The position numbers and the translations under genes were made by a program. Below the pieces are notes generated by a model. That model saw nothing but the letters and a program-made list of their open reading frames with translations. It made no database searches and was not told the origin of the DNA. This document shows positions 8,920-17,743 of a stretch of DNA of 64,000 bases, in pieces (the stretch's first letter is position 1; the number at the start of each line of letters is the position of its first letter). Origin of the DNA: Aequorivita sp. (lineage in GTDB: Bacteria > Bacteroidota > Bacteroidia > Flavobacteriales > Flavobacteriaceae); assembly GCA_024637015.1 (NCBI GenBank), contig JAGXGE010000026.1, forward strand, positions 62,001 to 126,000, read 5' to 3'.

Positions 8920-9669
8920 ATGAAAAATATAATTTACGTTTTACTGATTCTTCTTTTTGCCGGATGCGATTCGGAAAATGGTTGGGACTGTATACAAAAG
9001 GCTGGTGATATTGTGGAAACGGAATTCACTGTGCAGCCATTTACAAAAATACTTGTTTGGGAACGAATCCAACTTTTTGTTAAGCAAGGTGACGAACAAA
9101 AAGTGGTTGTTGAAACTGGCGAAAATTTAATGAACGATGTTGAAGTTTCGGTTACAGATGGAAAGCTTGAAATCCACAATAACAATTCTTGTAATTTAGT
9201 ACGTGATTATGGGTTGACAAAAGTGTACGTTACTGTTCCAAATATTACTGAAATTCGCAGTAGTAGTGGGCTTTCAGTGGAAAGTATTGGAGTACTTCGG
9301 TATCCATCTTTGACTCTTTTGTCTGAAGACCAACAAAACGAGGACGAATACCATACTGACGGCGATTTTAAAATGAATCTGGACGTTGGACACTTGAATG
9401 TTGTAGCCAATGGTCTTTCTAAATTTTATTTGAGCGGAAGCGCCACAAGTGCCAGTTTTGGTCTGTATGCAAGCGATTGCAGAATTTTTTCTGAAAATTT
9501 AATCGTTCAAAATCTATCTTTTTTTCACAGAAGTACGGGAGAAATGGTAGTGAATCCACAACAAGCCATTAGAGGTAAAATAGTGAGTTTGGGCAACGTG
9601 ATTTCAAAAACAAGACCACCAATTGTTGAGGTAGAGGAATTGTACCGCGGGAAACTTATTTTTGAATAG
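8920..9669 (+). CDS. GIN-domain (DUF2807) lipoprotein, copy 2
   Basis: This 249-aa paralogue of the gene at 7002 starts at the ATG at 8920, which directly precedes a lipoprotein signal (LLFAGC, Cys16); an earlier in-frame ATG would fuse unrelated residues from the end of the upstream gene. It shares GWDCIQKAGD after the anchor, SCNLVRDYGLTKVYVTVPNITEIRSSSG in the solenoid (read as two adjacent blocks), and the C-terminal pattern MVVNPQQAIRGKIV. Its 3' end overlaps the convergent gldA by 14 bases. The substrate or binding partner is unknown. Confidence 0.8.
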   Translation: MKNIIYVLLILLFAGCDSENGWDCIQKAGDIVETEFTVQPFTKILVWERIQLFVKQGDEQKVVVETGENLMNDVEVSVTDGKLEIHNNNSCNLVRDYGLTKVYVTVPNITEIRSSSGLSVESIGVLRYPSLTLLSEDQQNEDEYHTDGDFKMNLDVGHLNVVANGLSKFYLSGSATSASFGLYASDCRIFSENLIVQNLSFFHRSTGEMVVNPQQAIRGKIVSLGNVISKTRPPIVEVEELYRGKLIFE

Positions 9670-10555
9670 TAAGCTCGCTGAAAAGCTTTTCCAAAGTAGT
9701 GTTTTTTTGGTGTAGTTGAAGTATTTTCAAACCATTGTCATGCGCAAAATCGAACACTTTTCCACGCATATCCTGTTCGGTTTCAAAATAAAGCTGATAA
9801 ACAAAACCAATTGAGTTTTCTATCTTTTCAATTTTTGGAAGCTGTTGAAGCGCCACTTCCTCAACACGGTAATCAAATTCAACTTCAATAATTTGTTGCT
9901 TTTTGTTTTTTAAGTCTGAAAGTTTTTTATCAAGAACAATTTCACCTTTATTAATAATAATAACGCGGTCGCAAATGGCTTCAACTTCCTGCATAATGTG
10001 TGTGGAAAGCAAAACTGTTTTTTCCTTTCCAACATTTTTTATGAGTTGACGAATTTCAATCAATTGATTTGGATCCAAACCTGTTGTTGGCTCATCGAGA
10101 ATTAAAACTTCAGGGTTGTGCAACAAAGCATTTGCAAGCCCAACACGCTGGCGGTATCCTTTTGAAAGTTGGCCGATTTTTTTATTCGCTTCTGGCGTCA
10201 ATCCTGTTTTTTCTATGATGCTTTCTACTTCAGATTTTGAAATATTGTAGATTCCCGCATTAAAAAGAAGATATTCGCGAACATACATATCCAAGTAAAG
10301 TGGGTTGTGTTCGGGTAGATAGCCCACACTTTTTTTAACGGCAATATCATCTTTGTTTACTTCAAAACCGTTCACGATTGCCACACCCTTCGAGGCCGGC
10401 AGATAAGTTGTCAAAATTTTCATCATTGTGGATTTTCCCGCGCCATTTGGACCCAGAAAACCAACAATTTCACCTTTTTCAATGGAAAATGAAACGTTAT
10501 TCAGCGCTTTTTGTTCGCCGTAGGTTTTGGTGATATTTTCTACTTTTATCGACAT
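9656..10555 (-). CDS. gldA: Gliding motility ABC transporter ATP-binding protein GldA
   Basis: A 299-aa ABC ATPase with Walker A GPNGAGKST (residues 35-43), signature LSKGYRQRVGLA, Walker B VLILDEPTTGLD and switch His in STHIMQEV. The C-terminal about 90 residues after KGEIVLDKKLSDL match the GldA-type extension. In Flavobacterium johnsoniae, GldA works with the membrane proteins GldF and GldG, which are not in this window. The gene stands alone, convergent with the lipoprotein at 8920 and divergent from the aromatic leader. A TAGCTTTG -7 element precedes it (10569-10576, minus). Confidence 0.9.
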   Translation of the reverse strand: MSIKVENITKTYGEQKALNNVSFSIEKGEIVGFLGPNGAGKSTMMKILTTYLPASKGVAIVNGFEVNKDDIAVKKSVGYLPEHNPLYLDMYVREYLLFNAGIYNISKSEVESIIEKTGLTPEANKKIGQLSKGYRQRVGLANALLHNPEVLILDEPTTGLDPNQLIEIRQLIKNVGKEKTVLLSTHIMQEVEAICDRVIIINKGEIVLDKKLSDLKNKKQQIIEVEFDYRVEEVALQQLPKIEKIENSIGFVYQLYFETEQDMRGKVFDFAHDNGLKILQLHQKNTTLEKLFSELTIQK

Positions 10556-10568
10556 ATTTTTATAAAAA

Positions 10569-10576
10569 CAAAGCTA
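10569..10576 (-). promoter_or_regulatory. -7 promoter element of gldA
   Basis: TAGCTTTG on the minus strand matches the Bacteroidota consensus TAnnTTTG and lies 13 bases upstream of the gldA ATG. No clear -33 TTG was seen at the usual distance. Confidence 0.45.
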
Positions 10577-10667
10577 CATAAATTTCTTCCGAAGTGATTC
10601 CACTCTTCAATTTTAAATTTTTCATAAAACGTTTTAAAAATCACATTTATTGGCTAATTTAGCCGCT

Positions 10668-10733
10668 ATGAATGCAAAAAGTAATTACAATTTTTCCAAA
10701 GCTTGGTGGCATATGTTCAATACCATTCGCTAA
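10668..10733 (+). CDS. Aromatic leader peptide of the DAHP synthase operon
   Basis: A 21-codon reading frame starting ATG at 10668 and ending TAA at 10731-10733. It contains Tyr-Asn-Phe, then Ala-Trp-Trp-His-Met-Phe; the tandem Trp codons are at 10704-10709. Immediately downstream are overlapping hairpin options and an intrinsic terminator, then the DAHP synthase gene. This is the architecture of ribosome-mediated attenuation: stalling at scarce Trp (or Tyr/Phe) codons would favour the antiterminator. Trp-codon leaders before aromatic genes are known in bacteria; whether this one is already catalogued cannot be told here. Confidence 0.8.
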   Translation: MNAKSNYNFSKAWWHMFNTIR

Positions 10734-10734
10734 A

Positions 10735-10790
10735 GGGATTATTGTATTTTTAAATATACTTTGAAAAGTCCCATTTTTGGGACTTTTTTT
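10735..10790 (+). promoter_or_regulatory. Attenuator: antiterminator and intrinsic terminator upstream of DAHP synthase
   Basis: The terminator stem is AAAAGTCCC (10764-10772) with GGGACTTTT (10779-10787) and a T run to 10790. A competing antiterminator pairs GGGATT (10735-10740), directly after the leader stop codon, with AGTCCC (10767-10772), the 5' arm of the terminator. A ribosome resting at the leader stop would hide 10735-10740 and allow termination; one stalled on the Trp pair 25 bases earlier would leave it free for antitermination. Confidence 0.78.
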
Positions 10791-10804
10791 ATGAAATTGA
10801 ATTT

Positions 10805-11887
10805 ATGGAAAACAAAAAAGAATTACGCAATTGGTTAGATGCTTTTGGTTTAAACCATCCACTTGTTATCGCTGGGCCATGCAGTGCAGAAACCGAAGAA
10901 CAAGTACTGAAAATTGCACATCAGCTGAAAGATACGGATACTTCGGTTTTACGTGCCGGAATTTGGAAACCACGAACCCGTCCCGGAAATTTTGAAGGCG
11001 TTGGTGCTTTGGGTTTAAAGTGGCTTCAGAAGGCAAAGGAAGAGACAGGGTTGCTCACAACAACTGAAGTTGCAAACGCCAATCACGTAGATTTAGCGCT
11101 AAAACACGATGTAGATATTTTATGGATTGGTGCCCGCACAACCGTTTCGCCATTTATTGTTCAAGAGATTGCAGATGCCGTAAAAGGAACAGATAAAATT
11201 GTTCTGGTGAAAAATCCAGTAAATCCAGATTTGGCTTTGTGGCTTGGAGCTGTGGAGCGTTTTTATGAAGCTGGAATTATTAAACTTGGCGTTATTCACC
11301 GCGGATTTTCTACCTATGAAAAAACACGTTACCGCAATAACCCAGAATGGCAAATTCCGATTGATCTTCAAAACACATTTCCTGATCTGCCCCTTATATT
11401 GGATCCTTCGCACATTGCGGGTAGGCGCGATATAATTTTTGAACTTTGCCAAACAGCGCTCGATTTAAACTATGACGGTTTAATGGTAGAGACCCATTTT
11501 GATCCTGACAATGCATGGAGTGATGCCGAACAGCAAATTACGCCAGCTACGTTAGAGAAAATGACGGTTGATCTTAAAATTCGAAAAGTGGAAGGCGATG
11601 AGGTTGAATTCAACAATCAATTAAATACAATGCGTACACAGATTGATTTAATTGACGATCAAATAATGGACATGTTAGGCAAGCGAATGAAAATTGTGGA
11701 TAGTATAGGCGCTTTAAAAAAGAAGAACAACGTTGCAATCCTTCAAGTAAAACGTTGGAATGAAGTGTTGGGACGTATGATTTTAGAAGGCGAAGAGAAT
11801 AAACTTAGCGAAGAGTTTGTGCTAAAAATTTATAAAGCAATTCACCAAGAATCTATTAACCATCAAAAAAAGGTTATTAATGAATAA
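10805..11887 (+). CDS. Bifunctional 3-deoxy-7-phosphoheptulonate synthase / chorismate mutase (type II)
   Basis: This 360-aa protein joins two activities of aromatic synthesis. Residues 1 to about 260 are the DAHP synthase barrel (GPCSAET, AGIWKPRTRPGNFEG, KNPVNPDL, ILDPSHIAGRR). Residues about 270-355 are an all-helical AroQ-type chorismate mutase (MRTQIDLIDDQIMDMLGKRM). This domain order is usual in Bacteroidota. It condenses PEP with erythrose 4-phosphate and converts chorismate to prephenate. A Tyr/Phe/Trp leader and attenuator precede it. The next gene, rsgA, follows after a short gap and may be co-transcribed. Confidence 0.93.
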   Translation: MENKKELRNWLDAFGLNHPLVIAGPCSAETEEQVLKIAHQLKDTDTSVLRAGIWKPRTRPGNFEGVGALGLKWLQKAKEETGLLTTTEVANANHVDLALKHDVDILWIGARTTVSPFIVQEIADAVKGTDKIVLVKNPVNPDLALWLGAVERFYEAGIIKLGVIHRGFSTYEKTRYRNNPEWQIPIDLQNTFPDLPLILDPSHIAGRRDIIFELCQTALDLNYDGLMVETHFDPDNAWSDAEQQITPATLEKMTVDLKIRKVEGDEVEFNNQLNTMRTQIDLIDDQIMDMLGKRMKIVDSIGALKKKNNVAILQVKRWNEVLGRMILEGEENKLSEEFVLKIYKAIHQESINHQKKVINE

Positions 11888-11908
11888 AAAGTTTTGCAAC
11901 TTTGTGGC

Positions 11909-12856
11909 ATGAAAGGCCTTGTCTATAAATCTACCGGAAGCTGGTACAGCGTGAAAGCTGAGAACGGCAATTTTTACGATTGCCGCATTAAAGGCAAGTT
12001 TCGTATTGGTGGGATCAAAAGCACTAATCCAGTAGCTGTGGGTGATCATGTTGGTTTTGAAATTGAAAAAAAAGGCGATGAAACCGTTGGGGTAATTTCA
12101 CATATTGATGAGCGTGATAATTACATCATCCGCAAATCTGTTAATCTTTCCAAACAAACACACATTATTGCCGCCAATATTGACATTGCGTTTCTTTTGA
12201 TAACCTTGAACAATCCACCAACATTTACTACTTTCATCGATAGGTTTTTGGTTACTGCGGAAGCATATCACATTAAAGCTGTGCTTCTTTTCAACAAAAT
12301 TGACACATACAACGAAGATCAATTACTAGAAATAAAACTTCTTGCAGCACTTTATCGAAAAGTTGGCTATGAGTGCATCGGAATTTCTGCAATCACAGGG
12401 AAAAATATCGATAAGGTGAAAGCTTTGATGCAGGATAAAGTTACCATGTTTTCAGGCCATAGCGGGGTGGGAAAATCTACATTAATCAATGCTTTGGAAC
12501 CTGGACTGGGTTTAAAAACTTCAAAAATCTCCGAACAACATTTACAGGGCCAACACACCACCACTTTTGCAGAAATGTTCGATCTTTCTTTTGGGGGACA
12601 AATAATTGATACCCCAGGGATCAAAGGCTTCGGAGTGGTTGAAATTGACAAAGAAGAATTGGGAGATTATTTTCCAGAGTTTTTTGAGTTGAAAGAAAAT
12701 TGTAAATTCAACAATTGTCTGCATCTGGAAGAACCGCAATGTGCGATAAAAGAAGCACTAGAAAACGAAGAATTAGCGTGGTCTCGCTATAAAAGCTATT
12801 TACAGATTTTAGAAGGGGAGGAAGAACATTTCCGAAAAGATATTTACGAAAAATAA
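11909..12856 (+). CDS. rsgA: Ribosome small-subunit-dependent GTPase A
   Basis: A 315-aa circularly permuted GTPase that checks late 30S maturation. An N-terminal OB fold is followed by the G motifs in permuted order: NKID (G4), then GHSGVGKSTLINAL (G1), then DTPG (G3). The C-terminal zinc finger is visible as CKFNNCLHLEEPQC. The ATG at 11909 is preferred; an in-frame TTG at 11894 lies only seven bases after the upstream stop. It is probably in one transcript with DAHP synthase and dtd. Confidence 0.94.
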   Translation: MKGLVYKSTGSWYSVKAENGNFYDCRIKGKFRIGGIKSTNPVAVGDHVGFEIEKKGDETVGVISHIDERDNYIIRKSVNLSKQTHIIAANIDIAFLLITLNNPPTFTTFIDRFLVTAEAYHIKAVLLFNKIDTYNEDQLLEIKLLAALYRKVGYECIGISAITGKNIDKVKALMQDKVTMFSGHSGVGKSTLINALEPGLGLKTSKISEQHLQGQHTTTFAEMFDLSFGGQIIDTPGIKGFGVVEIDKEELGDYFPEFFELKENCKFNNCLHLEEPQCAIKEALENEELAWSRYKSYLQILEGEEEHFRKDIYEK

Positions 12857-12930
12857 TGTTCATAGTTTAGTGTTCAAGATGCAGTATTTTAATATGAAAC
12901 AATGTCCACACCTTCAATAAAAGCCTATAA

Positions 12931-12970
12931 TCCAACAATCTAAGAGTCTAACAATCCAATTATCTAAATG
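12931..12970. repeat. 8-bp-period tract abutting the dtd start codon
   Basis: Five consecutive 8-mers of the form TCYAANNN: 12931, 12939, 12947, 12955 and 12963. The last unit contains the dtd ATG (12968-12970). A similar three-unit tract precedes the dnaG start at 28929-28952. The period is not a multiple of three, so the tract is non-coding. Confidence 0.75.
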
Positions 12971-13420
12971 CGCGTTTTAATCCAAAGAGTAAAAAAAGCA
13001 TCCGTAACCATTGAAGGAAAAATTTTTTCCGAAATAAATCAGGGGCTGCTCATATTTTTGGGAATTGAAGCCGAAGATAACCAAGAGGACATAAGCTGGT
13101 TAGCGGGAAAAATTGCCCGTTTACGGATTTTTTCTGATCAAAATGATGCGATGAATCTTTCTATTCAGGATATAAAAGGCGATTGTTTGGTTGTTAGTCA
13201 ATTTACACTTCACGCAAATACCAAAAAAGGGAACCGACCTTCATTCATAAATGCCGCAAAGCCTGAAATCGCTATTAAACACTACGAAAATTTCATACTT
13301 CAATTGGAAAAAGAAATTGATAAAAAAGTGTGTACAGGCTCATTTGGAGCTATGATGGATATTGCTTTGGTGAACGATGGTCCCGTTACTATTTGGATTG
13401 ATTCAAAAAAAAGAGAATAA
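12968..13420 (+). CDS. dtd: D-aminoacyl-tRNA deacylase
   Basis: A 150-aa protein of the DTD family, which removes D-amino acids (and glycine mischarged on tRNA-Ala) from tRNA. Both family motifs are present: SQFTLHANTKKGNRPSF (the SQxT motif) and the C-terminal NDGPVT, equivalent to NxGPVT. The start MRVLIQRVKKASVTI is canonical. The length is normal. It lies 111 bases after rsgA, with an 8-bp repeat tract occupying the last part of that gap and reaching into the start codon. Confidence 0.95.
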   Translation: MRVLIQRVKKASVTIEGKIFSEINQGLLIFLGIEAEDNQEDISWLAGKIARLRIFSDQNDAMNLSIQDIKGDCLVVSQFTLHANTKKGNRPSFINAAKPEIAIKHYENFILQLEKEIDKKVCTGSFGAMMDIALVNDGPVTIWIDSKKRE

Positions 13421-13483
13421 TTTCTTTAACTTTCTTTTAACCTTTCGGAAATTTTATATATTGCCAAGCCATAAAATGTATCC

Positions 13484-15385
13484 ATGAAAAAGACTTTTTG
13501 CTTAGCAATTCTACTTTGCTCAGCACATATTTTTTCCCAACAGGACTATTCTATAATGTCCATTCCCAAAGAACTGACCGAATATTCAAATAGTGTTTTG
13601 ATAGATGAATTAGTGGAAATTGATGTTACAGATGTTGGCAAAATGAAGGAAAAAGCGCATCGGGCTATAGCTGTTTTTAACAAGCTTGGTGATGAAGATA
13701 CCAATCTTTATGAATATTATAATGAAAACTCGCGGGTAAAGGATGTTGAAGTGCGAATCTATAATGCCTTGGGAAAGGAAATTGAGCACTTCAAAAAGAA
13801 AGATTTTATGGACGTGAGCCGAACAGGCAATAATATGTACATGGATTCGCGAGCGTTGTATTTAAAATATACCCCCACAACCTATCCTTATATTGTTGTT
13901 TATGATAGTGAAACTGAAACTGGTGATTCTGCATTCATAGGTCCGTGGTATCCATTGAGCGGATATTCCGAAAGCACCCAAAAAAGTGTTTTAAAAATTA
14001 AGTATGATCCATTGAATAAACCAAAATACAAGCCTAAAAACTTGGATGGTTTTGATATAACAATTTCGGAAACTCCTGAAGAAATCACTTTTTCGGCATC
14101 AAATCTTACTACAATTCGTTATGAAGAGCATAGTCCTTCACCTAGCGATATTTTTCCAAACGTAACAATCGCTCTTGACAATTTCCGGTTGAAAGGTACT
14201 TCTGGCTCGGGAAAGGATTGGCAACAATTTGGGACTTGGATGGACAAAAGCCTACTCTCAGATGTTCGTGATTTGCCGGAAGGCACTTTAGCAAGAATAA
14301 AAAGCCTTGTTGCAAATGAAACGACCAATGAAGGAAAGGCACGCAAAATTTATCAATACCTCCAAGATAAAGTACGTTATGTAAGCATACAAATAGGTAT
14401 TGGAGGTTGGAAGCCTATGCTTGCTTCCGATGTTGACAAACTGAGTTATGGCGATTGCAAGGCATTGACAAATTATACAAAAGCTATGCTTGAAGCTGTT
14501 GGCGTTCCTTCCTATTATACCATATTGTATGGTGATACCAGTGAAAGAAATATTGTTTCGGATTTTTCATCGCTACAAGGAAACCATATGATTTTGGCCA
14601 TTCCCGATGGTGAAGAAATAACATGGCTGGAATGTACAAGTCAAGATGCCCCTTATGGCTTTATTGGCGATTTTACCGATGATAGGGATGTATTGATTAT
14701 TACGCCCGAAGGTGGGAAAATTGCACATACAAAAGTTTATAAAACCGAAGAAAACTCCCAAGAAAATAGCTCCAAAGTAAAAGTTGATAAAGATGGAAAC
14801 GTAACTGCTAGTTTTCAAGGTATTTCGAAGGGGCTTCAGTATGACGACAAGTATTTGCTTCCGAAGGAAAAAAAGGAAGATCTGGACGAAATATACAAAA
14901 ACAGATGGAGCTACATCAATGGTTTTTCCATTACAGATGTGAAATTGAATAACGATAGAGAAGAAGTGGTTTTCACTGAAAATTTATCGCTAAGCATCCC
15001 CAATTATGCAAATGCTGTGGGCAAGGATTATCTTTTCTGTGCCAATATTTTCAACCAAAACCAATACATTCCCCCGCGTATTGAAAAGAGAAAACAAAAT
15101 CTTTTCATAGGAACCGGTTTTGTGGATGTTGATACGGTAGAAGTTGAAATACCTGAAAATTTCAGTATTGATGGACTTCCGGGAACAACTATTTTGGAAA
15201 CCAAATTTGGAAAATATGAGATGGATTTCAGTAAAACTTCAGATAATAAATTAATCTACAGTCGAAAAATACTCATTAACAAAGGCGAATACCCTCCTTC
15301 GGAATATGAAAACTATCGTGATTTTTTACGCTCCATTGCGAGGCTGGATAAAACAAAAATACTTTTAAAACAAAACGCTCAATAA
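13484..15385 (+). CDS. Secreted DUF3857 / transglutaminase-like protein, with catalytic Cys and His
   Basis: This 633-aa protein has a signal peptide ending near HIFSQQ. The N-terminal DUF3857 beta domain is followed by a transglutaminase-like core (about residues 280-400) and a C-terminal DUF3858-type region. The core keeps Cys325 (in YGDCKALTNY) and His368 (in GNHMIL); the third position, in WLECTSQ, is Glu rather than Asp. The family is common in Bacteroidota and its substrates are unknown; protein cross-linking or cleavage in the envelope is possible. A paralogue without the Cys and His follows 13 bases later. Confidence 0.8.
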   Translation: MKKTFCLAILLCSAHIFSQQDYSIMSIPKELTEYSNSVLIDELVEIDVTDVGKMKEKAHRAIAVFNKLGDEDTNLYEYYNENSRVKDVEVRIYNALGKEIEHFKKKDFMDVSRTGNNMYMDSRALYLKYTPTTYPYIVVYDSETETGDSAFIGPWYPLSGYSESTQKSVLKIKYDPLNKPKYKPKNLDGFDITISETPEEITFSASNLTTIRYEEHSPSPSDIFPNVTIALDNFRLKGTSGSGKDWQQFGTWMDKSLLSDVRDLPEGTLARIKSLVANETTNEGKARKIYQYLQDKVRYVSIQIGIGGWKPMLASDVDKLSYGDCKALTNYTKAMLEAVGVPSYYTILYGDTSERNIVSDFSSLQGNHMILAIPDGEEITWLECTSQDAPYGFIGDFTDDRDVLIITPEGGKIAHTKVYKTEENSQENSSKVKVDKDGNVTASFQGISKGLQYDDKYLLPKEKKEDLDEIYKNRWSYINGFSITDVKLNNDREEVVFTENLSLSIPNYANAVGKDYLFCANIFNQNQYIPPRIEKRKQNLFIGTGFVDVDTVEVEIPENFSIDGLPGTTILETKFGKYEMDFSKTSDNKLIYSRKILINKGEYPPSEYENYRDFLRSIARLDKTKILLKQNAQ

Positions 15386-15398
15386 TTAACACCAACTA

Positions 15399-17417
15399 AT
15401 GAAAACAAATATACTTACAGCAATTACAGTTTTGTGTTTTCTGAATATTTCAGTTGCCCAAAATTATAAATTCGGAAAAGTTTCCAAAGAAGAATTGATC
15501 CAAAAACAACATCCCACAGATACCACGGCAGATGCCGCAGTGCTTTACAGAGAAATAAAAACTGAGTTTCAATACACACAGGACGCTGGTTGGTATATGG
15601 TAACTGACTACTTTGAGCGTATAAAAATTTATACTAAAGAGGGTTTTGACTGGGCAAATGAAACTATAGATCTTTATACAGGGAATGGAGAAGACAAGCT
15701 TATAGGTCTAAAAGGCTATACATATTATTTAGGAGCCGATGGAAAAGTGGAAGAAGTAAAACTGAAAAACGACGGTATTTTTGAGGAGGAAACCACCAAA
15801 TATCTTTCGCAAACAAAAATTACGATGCCCGATGTGCGGGAGGGTTGTATTATTGAATATAAATACACAATCAATTCTCCTTTTATTTTTAACATTGATG
15901 AGTTTAAATTTCAGGAGACCATTCCTGTTGATAAGGTAAAAGTGGTTTTCTCATCTCCCGAATATTTTGCCTATAAGACACACCAACGAGGATGGATTCC
16001 TTATAAAGTTGATGCGAAATCTCAAGATAGAACAATGACTTACCGGCAGACAACTCAGGACTTGACCGCATTACATGGTCCTGGAATCCCTGAAACTACC
16101 ACTAGGGAGGTAAAATTTAAAGAAGATGTTTATACCGTAGAATTGGATAACGTTCCCGCAATCAAGGAGGAGGCTTATGCCGGAAATATAAACAATTATG
16201 CTACCTCACTTCAGTTTGAAATGAGCTATATGGATTTTCCTGGAAGCCCTTTAAGAACTTACTCGACCACTTGGGAAGATGTTTCCAAAGGTATTTATAA
16301 AGTTGATTTGTTTGGAGCAGAGTTAGAGCGAAATAATTATTTTGAAGATGATTTAAAAAATCTCTTGAATGGAGTGAGCAATCCTGAAGAAAAGACGGCG
16401 CGTATTTTTTCATATGTTGTAAACAAAATGAGTTGGAATGGCATTAATGGATATTACACCAACGAAGGGGTTAAAACAGCCTATAAAAAAGGCTCCGGTA
16501 ATGTAGCAGACATAAACCTAATGCTAATAGCTATGTTGCGCTATGCAAACTTGCATGCCAACCCTGTTTTGGTGAGCACTACCTCACATGGAATTCCATT
16601 GTTCCCAACCCGAAATGGTTTCAATTATGTTATTGCTGCAGTAGATTTGCCTCAGGGGACCCTGCTTCTAGATGCGACAAGCAAAGATGCAGAAATAGGT
16701 GTTTTAAAATCCAGCATAATGAACTGGCAAGGGCGAATTATAATGAAAGATGGCTCTTCTGACTGGGTTTCTTTAACCCCGCAAACTCCTGCTGTAAAGA
16801 GCGCAATGGTAAATGCCGAAATCAAGTCAGATATGACGGTTTCTGGAAAAGCACAAAATAGATACACTGGCAACTATGCCTTTTATTACCGAACAGAGTT
16901 TAAAAGCTTAAACGAGGACGCACAGCGAAAAGCAATAGAAAAAAACAGTAATCAAGTAGAACTTACGGCACTTCATTTTGAAAATCTGGAAACTGTTGGA
17001 AAACCGGTTTCCCTGGAATATGATTTTGAATCGTTGGACGCGGTAGAAGATGTGGCAGGTAAATTATATTTTTCACCAATGGTTTTTTTGGCTACAAAGG
17101 AAAGTCCCTTTAAACCTGAAACCCGTCAATATCCAATAGATTTTGGCTTTCCTATGAAGGATCGATACATCATAAATATTGCTTTGCCCGAAGGATATAA
17201 AGTTGAGTCGATGCCTGAAAATGCAGTTTTCAGTTTAGGCGAAAATACTGGGAGCTACCGTTATTTAATTTCACAAATAGGCAATAAACTACAGCTATCA
17301 GTGGAGTTTTCCATAAATAAATCTTTCATCGGTGCAGAAGAATATGGAAACCTAAAAAAATTCTTCGAACTTTTGATAGCTAAGGAAAACGAAAAAGTTG
17401 TACTTTCAAAGGCATAA
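15399..17417 (+). CDS. Secreted DUF3857 / transglutaminase-like protein, likely inactive paralogue
   Basis: A 672-aa paralogue of the preceding gene with a signal peptide ending near SVAQN and the same domain order. In the transglutaminase-like core the nucleophile is replaced by Val369 (GNVADIN), the His by Tyr410 (GFNYVIAAV), while Asp425 (LLDATS) remains. It is therefore probably a non-catalytic fold, perhaps a binding partner of its neighbour (inference). It ends by overlapping the next gene at TAATG (17415-17419), so it is likely translated together with the pyrophosphohydrolase despite their different roles. Confidence 0.8.
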   Translation: MKTNILTAITVLCFLNISVAQNYKFGKVSKEELIQKQHPTDTTADAAVLYREIKTEFQYTQDAGWYMVTDYFERIKIYTKEGFDWANETIDLYTGNGEDKLIGLKGYTYYLGADGKVEEVKLKNDGIFEEETTKYLSQTKITMPDVREGCIIEYKYTINSPFIFNIDEFKFQETIPVDKVKVVFSSPEYFAYKTHQRGWIPYKVDAKSQDRTMTYRQTTQDLTALHGPGIPETTTREVKFKEDVYTVELDNVPAIKEEAYAGNINNYATSLQFEMSYMDFPGSPLRTYSTTWEDVSKGIYKVDLFGAELERNNYFEDDLKNLLNGVSNPEEKTARIFSYVVNKMSWNGINGYYTNEGVKTAYKKGSGNVADINLMLIAMLRYANLHANPVLVSTTSHGIPLFPTRNGFNYVIAAVDLPQGTLLLDATSKDAEIGVLKSSIMNWQGRIIMKDGSSDWVSLTPQTPAVKSAMVNAEIKSDMTVSGKAQNRYTGNYAFYYRTEFKSLNEDAQRKAIEKNSNQVELTALHFENLETVGKPVSLEYDFESLDAVEDVAGKLYFSPMVFLATKESPFKPETRQYPIDFGFPMKDRYIINIALPEGYKVESMPENAVFSLGENTGSYRYLISQIGNKLQLSVEFSINKSFIGAEEYGNLKKFFELLIAKENEKVVLSKA

Positions 17418-17743
17418 TGGATATAAAAAACGCACAAAAAGCAGTTGATAACTGGATACAGGAACATGGCGTTCGCTATTTCAACGAGCTGACTAATATG
17501 GCGCAGCTCACGGAAGAAGTGGGCGAGGTGGCGCGCATCATTGCTCGTCGCTACGGTGAACAAAGCGAAAAGGAAACCGACAAAAACAAAGATTTGGGCG
17601 AAGAGCTTGCCGATGTTATTTTTGTGGTGCTTTGTCTCGCCAATCAAACCGGTGTTGATCTTGAGGAAGCATTCAAAAAAAAGTTGGATCTTAAAACCAA
17701 GCGTGATCACGATAGGCATCACAGTAACCAAAAGCTGAAATAA
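17417..17743 (+). CDS. MazG-like nucleotide pyrophosphohydrolase
   Basis: This 108-aa all-helical protein has the MazG metal-binding pattern: LTEEVGEVARII (ExxE after residue 30) and, further on, ELADVIFVVLCLAN (the second acidic pair). Members hydrolyse nucleoside triphosphates to monophosphates, often non-canonical ones. The length fits the single-domain subgroup. Its start overlaps the stop of the upstream transglutaminase-like gene, and the small membrane protein follows directly after its stop. Confidence 0.9.
   Translation: MDIKNAQKAVDNWIQEHGVRYFNELTNMAQLTEEVGEVARIIARRYGEQSEKETDKNKDLGEELADVIFVVLCLANQTGVDLEEAFKKKLDLKTKRDHDRHHSNQKLK

Noticed and set aside
9656-9669. Truncation of gldA or of the second lipoprotein by their overlap
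   Set aside because: Both proteins have full family length; the 14-base convergent overlap is simply compact packing.
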